From Favolaschia claudopus (lineage: Eukaryota > Basidiomycota > Agaricomycetes > Agaricales > Mycenaceae), in NCBI GenBank assembly GCA_037176885.1, contig JAWWNJ010000010.1, positions 62,001 through 126,000 of the forward strand: a stretch of 64,000 nucleotides of DNA, written 5' to 3'. Each line of letters opens with the position of its first letter. The stretch's first letter is position 1. The notes beneath the pieces were generated by a model. It was not told the DNA's origin. It did not search any database and saw nothing but the letters and a program-made list of their open reading frames with translations. Both the position numbers and the translations under genes were made by a program. This document shows, piece after piece, positions 1-11,359 of this stretch.

Positions 1-584
1 GCATCAGCCATTCACGTGCTCAGCACTGCCTCTGCCAGCACACCATTTTCGCTGCCTCCTCCCACTCTCCTCCATGTCTTCGTCTGCCTCCTTCTGCGAT
101 GCTCCAATCTCCGTTCACTTCGACTGCCAATCGACCCATTCTCGCGTCTCTCTGGACTGGGTAATCAATCATGGTCTGCGGACTCGAGATTCACAAGTCT
201 CTGGCTCACTGTCGTTGCTATCCAATTGCGGCATGATCTCTGGCGACTTCAGCAACGTTTCTGTGGCCTCCTCTCTGAACTATGATCTTGTCTTGGGGCT
301 TGACTGGGCTCAGTCTACCAACAATTTCCCCCCAGGCATCGTTTGGCATCTGTCCAATGGACCTGTTGATCTGAGTCAGTTTCGCTCCCCTGCTGTATCA
401 TATGGTGTGTCGTGGTCTTTTTACTTAATGCTGGCACTGAAACATTGTTGTAGCTGCTGGGGCCTACGCACCTATGCTGCCCTGCATAGTCCCTGTGTCC
501 TCGTCGGTGTCCAGGGGTGGACCCGATGAAATATGTACCCCCTCGCCTTTTGGCGTTGTAAATCCACGAATTATAAATGACTAC

Positions 585-640
585 CCAAATGATAATAACG
601 ATAACGATGTTGATAACGATAACGATTGTGATAGAACCGA
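585..640 (+). repeat. GATAAC-type microsatellite inside the Helitron ORF
   Basis: Imperfect tandem GATAAC/GATAATAAC units translate as an Asn/Asp-rich stretch inside the Helitron N-terminal region. Confidence 0.7.
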
Positions 641-2449
641 TGAAACTCAAATGTCTACACCTTCGCCGTCCAATGAATCCTCGTTTGTCTTGCTTTCAGT
701 TGATGATAAGTCTCGTATTGTGCGGTATCTCGTTATCAAACAAAATGTCCCTGTCAGTCTGTTGAAGAAAATGGCCCCTCGTCATCAAGGTATATCAACT
801 AGACATCCTACGGGCCAGAAAAAAAATGCTGAGACTTTGCGCACTGAATTCAGATCACATCGGTGCACCGAATCTTGCCTAATCCTTCGCTCAGAGGCAA
901 CGGCTGCGGGTATTCAACCTCAGGAATTTCTTTCTCATACTGAACTCCACAACTCTTCGTTGGCTCTTCACCTGCGCTCCATACCTCGAAAACGTAAGGC
1001 TTCTGACACACTTGAGAATGCACGGAAAGTATCTCGTGTTTCGAACGACTCCTCCACGCCCGGGCCACAAATTGACTTTCCGATCATTCTATCCCAAAAA
1101 CAAAAAGACGACATTGTTCGAGAATTTCGCGCTGCAACCAATAACCTTGCCCTCAAGCGCCATGAATGTTCATTTTGTGGTAAACTCGAGCTTGCATCTG
1201 ATATCAGGATGAGACCGGTCAATGAGCTCGACATTTCCGTCCTGGAGAGCGCCGTTTCGAAGCTCCGTGAAACCTGCCATCAGAATGAAATCCAAGCATT
1301 TGAACCCTCTTCGATTATTAATCAGGCATATGTCGTATGTCACCTCTGCGATTTGAGTGTCACTCGCAAAAAATTCTGCTCACTTCCGGTACGCAGTTAT
1401 GCAAATGGCTTATGGATAGGTAAAATTCCCGACGAGCTCAAGGACTTGACGTTCTTAGAAGAACATTGTATTGCTCGGGCACGCGCAACAAAATGCATGT
1501 ATAAAATATCACTCGGACCTTCTGGACAGTTTGCTGCTCGAGGCAATGTGTGCATCTTACCTCAAGACTCATCCTCCTTCCTCCATTCAATGCCCGCTCC
1601 TCTATCACAAATCCGAGACGAAATTTGCGTGATTCTGGTTGGTTCTCCGGATACTGAGGTTACTTATGACATGCTGCAACGATCCCCTTTGCTAGTTAGG
1701 CGGGAGAAAATCCGGAGAGCTTTGTTCTGGTTGATAGATCACAACCCGCTATACAGCAATCTGAACAAAGATGCTGTTGACTCGAACCTCGCTGAATATC
1801 CTGTGTCTGATTGTCCCTTTGCAACGGAAGATTTTCTTCGTACTAATTCCTCGAATAACCAAGGTTCTTCATACACGTCTTATTCCGATCAAGCAAATGC
1901 TGAGCTTTTCGAGCAATCTGACACATTTGAATTGACTTCAACAACGCTCGTAGATGTTGACAGTATTGGAACGACTTACAAACAGCGAAAGTTGTCTGCA
2001 CTCCGAATGCTAAAAAGTCAAGAAGCTGGATTTGTCAAGTTTCCGTCCGGAGACCAGCCACTATCGACATCAAAGAATCCTCGAGTTTTCGGATGGCTCT
2101 GGCCCACACTTTTCCCCTACGGAGTGGGAATGATTGACAATAATGTTGTGCGACTCAACTCTGAAGATGGATTCCGCCAAGTCGATACCACTACTCATGT
2201 CCGACATTTGCTGCAACTTGCTGACCGTCGCTTCCAGACACACAAATCATTTATATTTGTCATGGCAAACATTTTGCAACGCCGTCAGTCCTCGTTTAAA
2301 TGCCGGCTTGCCACAAACCGGTCTTGGTTCCCCCTTGTTAAGGAATTGATGTTGAAGATTGACGCGAAATCTATGGACACTTACCAGACTAAACTTGAGA
2401 AGAACCCATTTGCGAAAGCAGAAACCGACGGTGAAAAGGCCGCAGCGAA

Positions 2450-2882
2450 CAAGGGGCACCCACCGGCAAAACCCGAGACACCGGCTAGGAGGGGGGTGGG
2501 GGTTTGGGTCGCCTTATTCCACTTTTCCGACCTAACCTTGAATTGGTCTGAAAACACGTTTCTGAAGGTCAGAAAAAAAAAAGTGATAAAAATATTTGAT
2601 TACATAATATATTGGGTGTCCCTCGGCCAAACCCGAACGACAAGTTTTGGTCAGGAAAATTAGAAAAATGTGTGGGATACCACATTGGAGCACTAAAGTG
2701 TCCTGGAGGTGTACTGATACTGTTAAAATCACAGCAAAATTTAACCAAACTTTCAGAATTTTTGATGGGAATTGCCGTTTTTGGTGCTTATGTAACACTT
2801 ACGTAGGGGGGGTGGGGGTCGACCAAGCCTTAAGTCAGTTTTCCGACCCCGTGTCCAAGATTTTAAGGATGGGTGCCCCTTG
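2450..2882. mobile_element. hAT-type MITE (433 bp) with 8-bp target-site duplication
   Basis: The ends are inverted repeats beginning CAAGGGGCACCC. About 38 bp at each end match imperfectly, with AAAAyC and GACACsGG blocks conserved. The flanks carry a perfect 8-bp duplication GCAGCGAA at 2442-2449 and 2883-2890. TIRs starting CARGG with 8-bp duplications are hallmarks of hAT elements. The interior has no coding capacity, and G-rich GGGGTGGGGGT tracts lie just inside both ends. Removing the element plus one duplication restores the Helitron reading frame, which confirms the insertion boundaries. Confidence 0.9.
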
Positions 2883-3056
2883 GCAGCGAAGTTGATGAAG
2901 TATTTAAGCTATGTTTCAGACCATATCCCTGGGTCTGTCGGCGACGTTAACAGCACGAAACACAAGCTTCACAGTAAAATTATCTGTCATGGTCTCCCTC
3001 ACCTCTTCGGTACAACCAACCCAGCGGAAATGTTTCCTATATCATTCAAGGGATAC

Positions 3057-3850
3057 TAGGGGACGTGGCAAAAAAAGGCGACAACTCAAGGGGCTTGTTG
3101 CTGAGGTCGCATGGGCGATCCCAGTGAAAGAAGCCAATGACCTTGGCGGGAAGGCAAGTCTGCCTTCCGTTTGGCACTCCGGTACTCACCAATTCACAGG
3201 TACCATACGTACCTGGGATGCCTGTCTTCTGCACGGAAAATATAGCGACAGAGCTGGGCATCTCCAATGGCAGTCCCGGCACCCTGGTTTCCGTGATATA
3301 CGAGGAAGAAGATGGTCGGCGCTACGCGATATCTGCAGATGTCGACTTCAACTCCTATCAAAGCAGCGATCCAAACGCACCATATCCGCACCGTGTCACT
3401 CTCAAACCCGTGACGGACCGGATAAAATTCCGCCTCCCCAACTCTGAAACTTTGTACAGCGCAACACGTTCCCAGTTACCAGTCATACCGGCGTTTGCTT
3501 TCACATCACATAATGCTCAAGGGCGGTCTCTTGATGTCTGTTGCATTGACCTCGCAGGCTGTCCGAGTATCCAGAGCGCATATGTGATGCTTTCGCGAGT
3601 TCGAAGGCTTCGGGGTCTCTGCATACTGCGACCATTCCGACTCGACCGCATCCAAAATCACATTTCCGAAGAGCTTCGGACGGAACTGAAGCGCACAGAG
3701 GCGAGAGCCGAAGCCACTAAAGTGTATTCTCGAGAACGATTGGCGTGGTTCTACAATGTGGTGCCAGAGGGTCAAGTGCGCTCCTTAATAGCCGGCCAGA
3801 TTGATACGGATGGATTGCAGAGTTTGGTAGAAGAGGGTCAAGGTGTGTAG
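3057..3850 (+). pseudogene. Helitron PIF1-like helicase, C-terminal fragment
   Basis: The open frame from about 3137 to the stop at 3850 ends with late PIF1/Helitron helicase motifs. FAFTSHNAQGRSLD corresponds to the TxHxxQG motif, and SAYVMLSRVRRLRGL to the final SRxR motif. Upstream is the usual PVFCTENIATELGISNGSPG segment of these enzymes. The Walker A and B motifs expected several hundred residues upstream are absent, so this is only the tail of the helicase left by the internal deletion. It keeps a clean stop and no internal frameshifts, which suggests the deletion is fairly recent. Confidence 0.85.
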
Positions 3851-6800
3851 TATTGAAACTTTGAATTGAATTCTATCGACTAGAGAGACAAACTAACTAC
3901 TGTTCAGGAAGTAATCAGTAGCTTGATCACGCTGCAGCCGTATAATCTTACCAGATACGCGCGGCCCTCGCTTGCATCCACTCCCCGGGCCTTTCCTTCC
4001 AACTCGGCTCTTGTGTGTGTGTGTTGCTGGCTCTGACTCTGGCTCTGATGCACAGTAGGCCTCGAGATTGGATTTTAATTGGGAGGAGGATGGAGCAGAA
4101 CGAGATGGGAGCGAGGTGGGAGAGAGAGAAGAGTCGACATGACAAGTGTCACGGCGTATCAAACCATCGTGATGCAGCCATCGGACCGGCAAAATGGCCG
4201 CAGTGAACTCCCGTCAGCACAGGAGTAATTAGGTGGAGATTGTTTGAAAGATGATATCGAGTGGGATGTTCAGTATTTTTTTTTGAAGTGAAAATTACGC
4301 CCCCCCATGTTTTACGGTAACTCGGTTTGACAAGTCACAGGTTGTCACATAGGAGTGACTCGATTCAGGTTAGAACCTGAATGCGAAGAGTCACAAACAC
4401 ATGACTGTGACAGTCACCGCAATTTTTAAGTAGTTCTCCGAGTACCAAGAGGATAGTTGAGCTGCGATCATGAATTAATGCACGTATCTCAAGTTAAAAA
4501 AGTTTTAAATGCCCTAATTCAAGTTTTCCTAAAGGTTCAGCTCCCGCCTCGCAGAGGCCTAATCCCACGTCATTGGAGCAACGTCGTACGTGTTTGATCT
4601 TGAACACTGACTTGTCCGAGATTCAGTGCGGGACTGCGCACTATGCCTTCCCAGTGATCGGATGGAAGGAGGAATCGAGGATTGGACGATAAAGCAAGCC
4701 TGTGTGAAATTTCGTCGTCAGAACAGACGTAGTGCATAAAAATGGCCACTTGCGATATAACGAAGGAGCTGGGACTCCAGCCCAATGAGGTGAGCACAAT
4801 TGAACGGATTAAACGGTATTCAGTCGCCGTGGTACCGCCTTCGCTTTCTCAAACCCAAACAGCCTAGGACTGTATTTAGCCAGTAAGCAACACCGAGCGG
4901 ATCGTACACCAGCCCGGTTGCGATTGTAAACAGAGGTAGTGTATCCAAATGAATTCGACGCACATGATACATCTTGAGATACGACTGACGGATTCAAATT
5001 TTACTGGGCGTTGGTAAATGGGCATTGATGGAAGATCGCAACCCAAACGAAATCAAGGAGATGAACTGTCCGCGCCTGCCGAGAGAAATAAAGGAAGAAA
5101 AAAGGACGAAGGCCAAAGCACGGACGAGAGGTAGTTGGATGAATACAGTGCAGTAGATGAAATCGATAAGCCCAAGATAAAGAATTATTGTCTTCGTTGT
5201 GGAGGCACCTTGCAGAGAATGCCTGTCAATGGAAATACGGTTAGTACATGAACAGAAGAAGCTGGCTGTGGATGGCCAGTGTGTCATTGGCCACCGCAGA
5301 GAGTATGAAACGGCCAGGGGTTCGAGCGCGCAGAGCGCAAAAATGGAGATAAACATTTCGGACGTGACTGAAGGGATGACAATTGAACGCAGGCTTACGA
5401 AGAAAGTCCAGAGATGCAGATATGCAACGTTGCTTCGAGATCATGGGCACCCCGGATTTGAAGGGGTGAAGACGGCGAGGACGGCATGCGGACTGTGTGT
5501 GTAAAGGAGCGGCGTGGGCGAACTAGAATGAAATAACCAGCGGCAGCGGAGGGAATCAGTAGAAGACGTCGGAAGACATGTAGTTAGAGAGAGACTTCAG
5601 GAAGCAGCGATGTCGATGACATGGGGGTGTTGGTGCAGAGGATAGAAGCGGATTCGTGGAATGTACCTAGTCAAGGGCCAGTATCCGAGTTGACAGCGGC
5701 ATGCGCCCGTTGGACAGCCCGTATACCATTAGCAAAAGGCATGGCTCGAACTAAAGATGGCCAAGTAGCGAGACGATAGATGCGGGGCCGACGAAATCAT
5801 CTCGAAAGCAGGGCAAATAAGTGCTGTTACTTGGAACAATCAGGACGCTAGACGCACCTGAGTCGAATCAGAAGGACCCCGGCCCGCCGCCCATCGCACT
5901 GCGTATGACTACGACTTGACCACGACCGTCGAATGGTTTTGCGAAGCGGCACTTCGCAATTCGTGATGTCCTAAGCATGGAATGGCAAGCTGAGCCTCCT
6001 CGTTGTCGACCGGGTCGGACACGGAGCTACGACTGAACTCCGAGCTGGATGATGGTGGCGGGAAGCAAGAGTGTGTTGCGTTGTTTGGCAATTACTATTT
6101 GGTGTCATTTAGACAGTGATGCGGCGTCTATTACGCCTGATGCAATCAATTCGCTCCTTTGGTTTGCTTCGAACATCCATGTCGTTTCTTGGATCTAGCC
6201 TTCCAACCAGTCAATACTAATGGGTACGGGCATTGCCCATGCCAAAAGCGGCAGTCGACAAGACGAAACTTGGACGAAACTGACACCGGGCTTCTGCAAT
6301 CAAACGCGTCGAAAGGTTTTCGATTCGTCCCCAATTTTTTTCCTGAAGTTTTGATTGCTTTTACTTTTACCGACTTCTTTATCTCGAGATCTCGTGTTAA
6401 CTCTTCCCGATCTCCGGTTGTCTTTCGTTCGGAGATTCTTCGAATGGTTCGTTTACCTAACTGGCTGATCACAGAAAGCCAGTCTCGCGATGTGCTCCCG
6501 AAGTGGACCCTGATTTTCAATCCAATACGTTGAAGATCAGTGTAACCCAAGCTACTTTTATTCCGCTCTCGCTAAATTGAATTACAAGGTCCTTTGGTAT
6601 CGTATTCACAATCCGTTTGTAAAATCGGAATCGAAAGTGAATCAAGCCCGAGTTCGATTCTCAGTACTAGTGGCCCCGTGTCCTGGACGCTTATGACATT
6701 TTTCTCTTTCTCGTGCCTTTTTCTTTATTTTGGTGTCGGGCGGCACGCCTTGCGTTCACTCGTCCCTTTTCCAACTCATATTTCAAGCAGTACAGACCGT

Positions 6801-7502
6801 AACAACTGTGGCCATGGGTCTGTTATCACGATTCATCATGCGGTGTTCTGAATAGGCGCGGAATTATTTGATTCTCTCTGACCTTGTTGCACGCTTTTTA
6901 GGCTGAATGTTTCCTCATCTCAACGTTCATCCGAATGACTCCAGACCTTTATTCCAGGTCGGTAGCTTCTCTAATCGACCTAACCCAATCCAAGGCAACG
7001 CAAAGCTCTCCGTTGGTCCCAATGCTCCGCGTCGATTATCGTCATCCTCCGGGTCATTTGGATTCCGAGCACCGTCCATAAACATCGTGAATAATCTTTA
7101 CATTGTTCCTTGACCGAGTCCGACTCTCGGGGCCCAAGTGTTAAGCGTGCTGAAGTTTGCTATATATATATATATATCCCAAGCTGCAGTGCTGCATCGA
7201 GTCGGGTCGACCGACTATCAATCCTGTCTTCATTTTCACATTTCACGGCAAAGTGGTCGTGAACGGTCTTTGCCCGGGGGTGATCTAATATTGCCTGAGC
7301 TTAAGTATTGGAAAATGTAGACATTACTTGCTAGAACCATGATTGGGGTCAGAGTTTCGATTGATCCCGATCCTTGAAAGTATGAAGGGATAAAGTAAAC
7401 AGAGGGAATAGGTTATAGCCAACTCCCAGCGGAGTGTGTTGTATGGAAAAGAATAAGAAGGACGCAACGAGACAGAAAAAAAGGTTCCTCTCACAAATTC
7501 AA
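3851..7502. other. Gene-poor intergenic stretch
   Basis: No convincing gene. Minus-strand open segments around 4570-4800 and 4990-5360 have splice-like borders and hydrophobic stretches and could be relics of a membrane-protein gene, but I could not place them in a family. Overlapping ORFs of about 124 and 134 aa on opposite strands at 6150-6550 look like chance. A TA microsatellite lies near 7161-7178. Confidence 0.5.
4404..4418. repeat. Solo Mutator-TIR-like sequence
   Basis: ACTGTGACAGTCACC at this site matches the terminal sequence proposed for the Mutator-like element at 60276-64000 (ACTGTSACAGTSAC). Several short GTGAC/GTCAC motifs lie in the preceding 90 bp. There is no transposase nearby, so it could be a solo TIR or a fragment. 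Confidence 0.35.
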
Positions 7503-7584
7503 AGACTCCCCGAGAATCGAACTCGGATTTAGCGTTACCCGCTGAATGTTATATCAAGCAACGCGCGGCTCTCGAGCGGAGTCT
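7503..7584 (-). tRNA. Degenerate tRNA-like sequence (class II-like, possibly Leu UAA)
   Basis: On the minus strand, 82 nt start and end with perfectly complementary 7-nt acceptor arms (AGACTCC and GGAGTCT). A 5-bp T-stem closes a TTCGATT loop. A plausible 7-nt anticodon loop TATAACA would give UAA. The D-arm is not recognisable and the anticodon stem has mismatches, so it is more likely a tRNA relic or a tRNA-derived SINE head than a working tRNA. Confidence 0.3.
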
Positions 7585-8074
7585 GCTGGACTCTCGGCTC
7601 ACGAGCAGAGTCTCGGGAGCGAATAACAACGGCTGGATGCGGGGAACATGCAGCAAACCGAATGTTCTGGCTCGCATGATCACGCAGAAGGTGCCTGTAT
7701 GCATACTCGGAGTCAGTTAGTCTTTACAGTCAGAATAGACATCATGTAATTCGGAACCTTGGTATCGCCATGAATAAATCTTTGAAAAAAAGGTGTGGAT
7801 TTCTATTTGCCAAAGAGGTCGCCGAGCGTCGAACTCGGACCGAATACAGTCAGCCAGTCATATGATGAACGATTGATTGACGTATGGTGCTCTGGAGTGT
7901 GTACCACCGACGTCTGTTTTGCGATTTGTGAAGCGGGGAGGAATTCAGATGTGCCGGTGGGTAAAAGAGAGCCCAGGGGCTACGAGATTTCTTGTTTCGA
8001 TGAGAGCAGGGAGGAGGGGCTCAGAATATGGTAGTTTCGGGTCCCAAAAATGTACGAGGCCTGGAACCAGTGAG

Positions 8075-8161
8075 AGGGTCTCCGAGACTCGAACTCAGTA
8101 CGAGCGCAAATGTACAGGACACAAGCCAGGACTGGTCGGCGCTCGTTGAACGGTAGACCCT
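8075..8161 (-). tRNA. Degenerate tRNA-like sequence
   Basis: On the minus strand, 87 nt are bounded by complementary AGGGTCT and AGACCCT arms. A 5-bp T-stem (one G-T pair) encloses TTCGAGT. The middle does not fold into standard D and anticodon arms. A third T-arm-like motif with no recognisable 5' partner lies at about 7808-7835 on the same strand. Together they suggest a cluster of tRNA-derived sequences. Confidence 0.3.
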
Positions 8162-9144
8162 GTGTAGAGTAGGCAGCAGTGACTGCGAGAGAGAACGAGA
8201 ACGAGAATGAGAAGAAAGCCGAGACCGTGAGGAAGCGTGAAAGTCCAGTCGTTGCCGACTCGAGAACCGAAGCTGAACCAGATCATATCTAGAGCAGCGC
8301 TCAATAGACCAACGCATCCTTCTAGAGTGATGGGCTGAGAGTTTGAGTGACCGTCGCGGCTGGCCAGTGAAGTAGCAGGACAGGTTCGTTTTGAATTTTG
8401 ACTGACCAGTGACTCGTCTGCCGCTGGAGTGACTCAAGCGGGTTGTTCTCTCGAGCTCAGTGCAGCAGTCGATAATTGTTCCGCAGTATTATAGCACCGT
8501 TGGCTAGAAAAGTTGCCAGTAACTCAAGCGTCATCTTATTGCACATGGTGGTACGAAAGCAAGGGTGTCTGATCGAATCACAAGATGCTGACAAGCACGA
8601 GCAAACAATCCGCTCTTGTTCCTCCCCGTCATCATCCGTCGACGCGCTCAATGTCGACGCCGAATGTCACGACTTTCAAATGTCGTCGTTGATCTTACCG
8701 CTGGGCCAACTTCGCGCTTGATGACGCCGATAACTCCGACGCCGCCGACGCCGAATTTCCTTGGAATTTCCTTGCCTTGATTCCGACCAAATCTTGAGCA
8801 AATTCGAGTGATTTTGCCGACAAAGACTCTGAGCCCTCCCTTCTCAGCGCCCGCAGCTTCTTTATACTTGAGTTTGCACCTCCCTTCTTGTATCTTTTAC
8901 CACCGCCACCTTGGTTTTCATCCCGTGATGACGAAACGAATCAATGCTCTGTGCCTCCCCCCGTTCGCCTGTCGTCTTCTCTTCGGCTTCTGTAGGAATT
9001 TAATCGAAATGGTGGTAGGCCTTCGGATCGGGTTGAACGGTGCCGTTGAGGGAGTGAATAGAGATGAAGATTTGCACGACTCGGTATGTTCCCTGCCCTC
9101 GCTGTTTTGCCCTCTCTTCTTCCTCGTTTATTCTGAGTTCTTCC
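8162..9144. other. Intergenic, no gene recognised
   Basis: Short ORFs only (a 153-aa plus-strand ORF from 8808 overlaps other frames and resembles no family). The sequence between 8640 and 8760 is rich in GACGCCG-type repeats. Confidence 0.5.
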
Positions 9145-10300
9145 GTTCACAGTTAACTAATAGGTATCCCCCATCCCAGGATGATCAATCTCGATGCATA
9201 TCCCGCTACAACCAGAGATCATCGCGAATCACGACGCTCCATCTCTCCATCGTTGTACATGACACTTGACAACTCCTCCCATTCATCTGGCCCATGATCA
9301 CCCTCTGGAATCTCCCAGAGCTCACTCTGCGTCTCCCAATGTTCGCTATGCATATCCCAGACGTCGCTCCCCTCCCAGTCTTCCGACCTTTCGCTCCGGT
9401 TATCGTCCTCTGAGTCAAGAATGCGCTGCATTGCTTTATTTTTCTTGCCTTGAAAAACTCGTCAGCTTTCGCTGTCGTTTACGACGGCTCGGAGAATATC
9501 GTACCTCGTCGCTTCGCGGGCCGCGCAATGTCCATCAACGTCGGCTCCTTATACGACGGTTTCTCCTCGCTCACATCATCGCCTAGATCTGACTCCCACT
9601 GTCGGGCGAAACCAACACTCGGCACAATCACCGGCTCGTCTCCATCAATCTGCCGCGTACACACGAAGGAATCCCCATTCCACTGCACACCGTCCATCCT
9701 TCCTGGATTCCGCCGCATGCCGCCCACCGGCTTCTCGAATTTCTTTGCCTCCTCTTCGTCCTTGACTTTGTTCGCGAGAATGGCTTCTTTGAAGGAAAGG
9801 CCTTTGCTGGCGGCCTGTGCGCGGAAAGCCTGTGCTCGGCAATACTCAGCAATGCAGGAACCGGAGCAAGGAAAGGAGAAGGAAGTACCTTGCGCACGAC
9901 TCGCGGCGAATGGGGCGATATGTCTGAGCGCGTCATGTATTCAAGTTCAAGTTGGTGAGTGGGTTGCGTAGAATGTTGCTTGTGTTGCTTGCTGATCAGC
10001 GCGTACACGACAGACTTTATATACGGAGGTCTTCCGCGCCCGAGTCATTTCTCGTCCGCTAGCCCACCGTCGTTCCTGAATCATGGACGATTCGGTTTGA
10101 CTCACCCGCAAAAATGCGATGTCGGCTTACATCGGCATCTTCGCACTTGACAGTTGAATGCGGTGCGGAATGTTCCGACTTGATTGCACATCGTGATTGA
10201 TACGGAACCTTCGGCTCAGGCTGGTAGAATACTTTTCAACTCGCCGCCGTGGGCTTCGGAACCGCGAGGAGGATAGAACGATATACCGGTGAGATAAGCG
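9145..10300 (-). repeat. Inverted duplication, copy A
   Basis: The reverse complement matches 21400-22546 along about 1.15 kb. This includes the promoter-side sequence around 9940-10270, the whole gene at 9219-9936 and about 70 bp beyond its stop. The edges are approximate. Confidence 0.85.
9219..9936 (-). CDS. Unrecognised 200-aa acidic protein (intact duplicate)
   Basis: Three exons join in frame: 9936-9889, 9829-9505 and 9448-9219, with GT-AG introns of 59 and 56 bp. The start MTRSDISPHSP was chosen because splicing at GTACTT joins it to AFRAQAASKGLSFKEAILAN, an exon conserved in the second copy at 21.8 kb. The protein has a basic N-terminal helix, a DIARPAKRRGKKNKA basic stretch resembling a nuclear localisation signal, and an acidic Trp-containing tail with repeated SExWE-type motifs (WEGSDVWDMHSEHWE). 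I do not recognise the family. Its partner copy is inactivated, so this is probably the functional one. A TATATA-type element lies upstream near 10017-10022. Confidence 0.65.
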
Positions 10301-10375
10301 CGTGCTACACAATAACATCACTACGCTAAATAGTGCAGCCCTTGAATAACTTTCACAGCAAGAAACACACCCTCG

Positions 10376-11359
10376 TCACTTCAAAGTCGGCAGCATCGGA
10401 ATCTTCATCGCCTGCTCACGCCTAACAAAGCCCTTCACCCGCGCATGGTGTCCCCGCCGCGATTCTGGAGGATAAACGCACTCTCTCCCCCGTCGACTGC
10501 ATTGACTACCCCGAGGTACAGAAGAAGTAAGTCTCGAAAATCCAGCAACTAGTATTCGCCGAGCACTCACTTGCATGTTTGGTTCTTCGAGTAAGGCGGA
10601 GGGCGCGCGCAAGCGATTTTGCGCCCCCGACAAAAATAGCAAGCAAGTACTTGTCGTTGGGAATGCCCGTCGTTTTGCGCCGCATTCACTTCGAGAGAAG
10701 GCAGTTCCGGGTGGTGCGCGTATTCGATTGCGCGAGTTGGTAGGGATACTTCCGAGATGGTTGGGAACGCCGTGTTTAATCTAGCCTGCTCGGAAGGCAG
10801 CCATGAGCGGAGGCATGGCTTCACCGGTTCAACCGAGGATATCCCGTTCTGATAGGCAAAGGATAGGAACTTGAACAGGGTAAGTCGGTGCTTACCTGTT
10901 CCAGTGCAGAGTTGATGGGACACATATTATTCGTCCTAGCAACCTCCACAGGAGCTGGCGTAGGCATATTCAGGTACCGCTCCGCGAAGGCAGAAACATC
11001 GAGTGAGTCGTCTTCATCGCTGGCAACTGTATTGAGGTAGAGCGGTATTCTCGGGGAGCTCCACAACGACGAAGGCTACAAGCAACAGGTTTGATTCGAC
11101 TTCACTCTTCCCTTTGAGAGATGAAACTAACCTTCGTTGTATTCAGTGTCAGGGAACGGAGGAGGAACCGGTCCGTTGGAGGACGGGGATCATTTTCAAG
11201 TCGACGTACTTGATCACACGCATCGAATGAGCTGGGAGCTCTAGACGACGGACGGGCATCATGCGGCCAGTGGGCGGGCAACTCCGTGGCAAGGTACGTC
11301 GCATTCATCTGGAGGGGGTATCTGCGTGAAGGGTTATCGGACAGTTCACGGGGAGGCAT
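10376..11359 (-). CDS. Zn(II)2Cys6 transcription factor with a C-terminal zinc cluster
   Basis: Four exons close in frame to 250 aa: 11359-11132, 11075-10896, 10785-10571 and 10505-10376. The fungal binuclear zinc cluster has the spacing C-x2-C-x6-C-x11-C-x2-C-x6-C (Cys 185, 188, 195, 207, 210, 217). It opens with ACYFCRGRKIAC and is followed by a Pro-Glu-Ser-Arg-Arg-Gly stretch. The cluster is split by an intron between its fourth and fifth cysteines, and it lies near the C-terminus rather than the N-terminus as in Gal4-type factors. The N-terminal 180 residues are polar, with an NTVASDEDDSLDVSAFAERYL helix of unknown role. It probably acts in the nucleus; its targets are unknown. Start 11359 is the first ATG in good context; an upstream frame exists. 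Confidence 0.8.

Larger units (their letters stand above)
74..3056 (+). pseudogene. Helitron helicase-like protein, N-terminal half (interrupted)
   Basis: The start at ATG 74 is followed by exon 74-404, a 49-bp GT-AG intron (405-453) and a long exon from 454. The first exon carries a LVLGLDW-type motif common in agaricomycete Helitron proteins. The next region (about 1150-1800) has ECSFCG and VVCHLCD cysteine pairs typical of the DUF6570 region. GWLWPTLFPYG followed by RHLLQLADRRF (about 2090-2250) is the start of the Helitron-like N domain. An acidic Asn/Asp run comes from a microsatellite near 585-640. The frame is broken at 2449 by a hAT MITE. Ignoring that insert, it continues as KYLSYVSDHIPGSVGD and GLPHLFGTTNPA to about 3030 and is then lost at a deletion junction. 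It is expected to be non-functional. Confidence 0.85.
74..3850 (+). mobile_element. Internally deleted Helitron with a nested MITE
   Basis: The 5' part encodes the N-terminal region of a fungal Helitron helicase-like protein and the 3' part encodes the extreme C-terminus of its PIF1-type helicase. The centre, which should hold the HUH/Y2 replication initiator and most helicase motifs, is missing. The N-terminal part runs to about position 3050 once the nested MITE (2450-2882) is set aside, and is then joined directly to the helicase tail. The element cannot be autonomous. I could not fix the 5'-TC and 3'-hairpin-CTRR termini, so the true ends may lie outside the coding parts. Confidence 0.85.

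Noticed and set aside
6146..6550. Opposite-strand ORFs of 134 and 124 aa
   Set aside because: Mutually overlapping, no motif, no supporting promoter or splice pattern.
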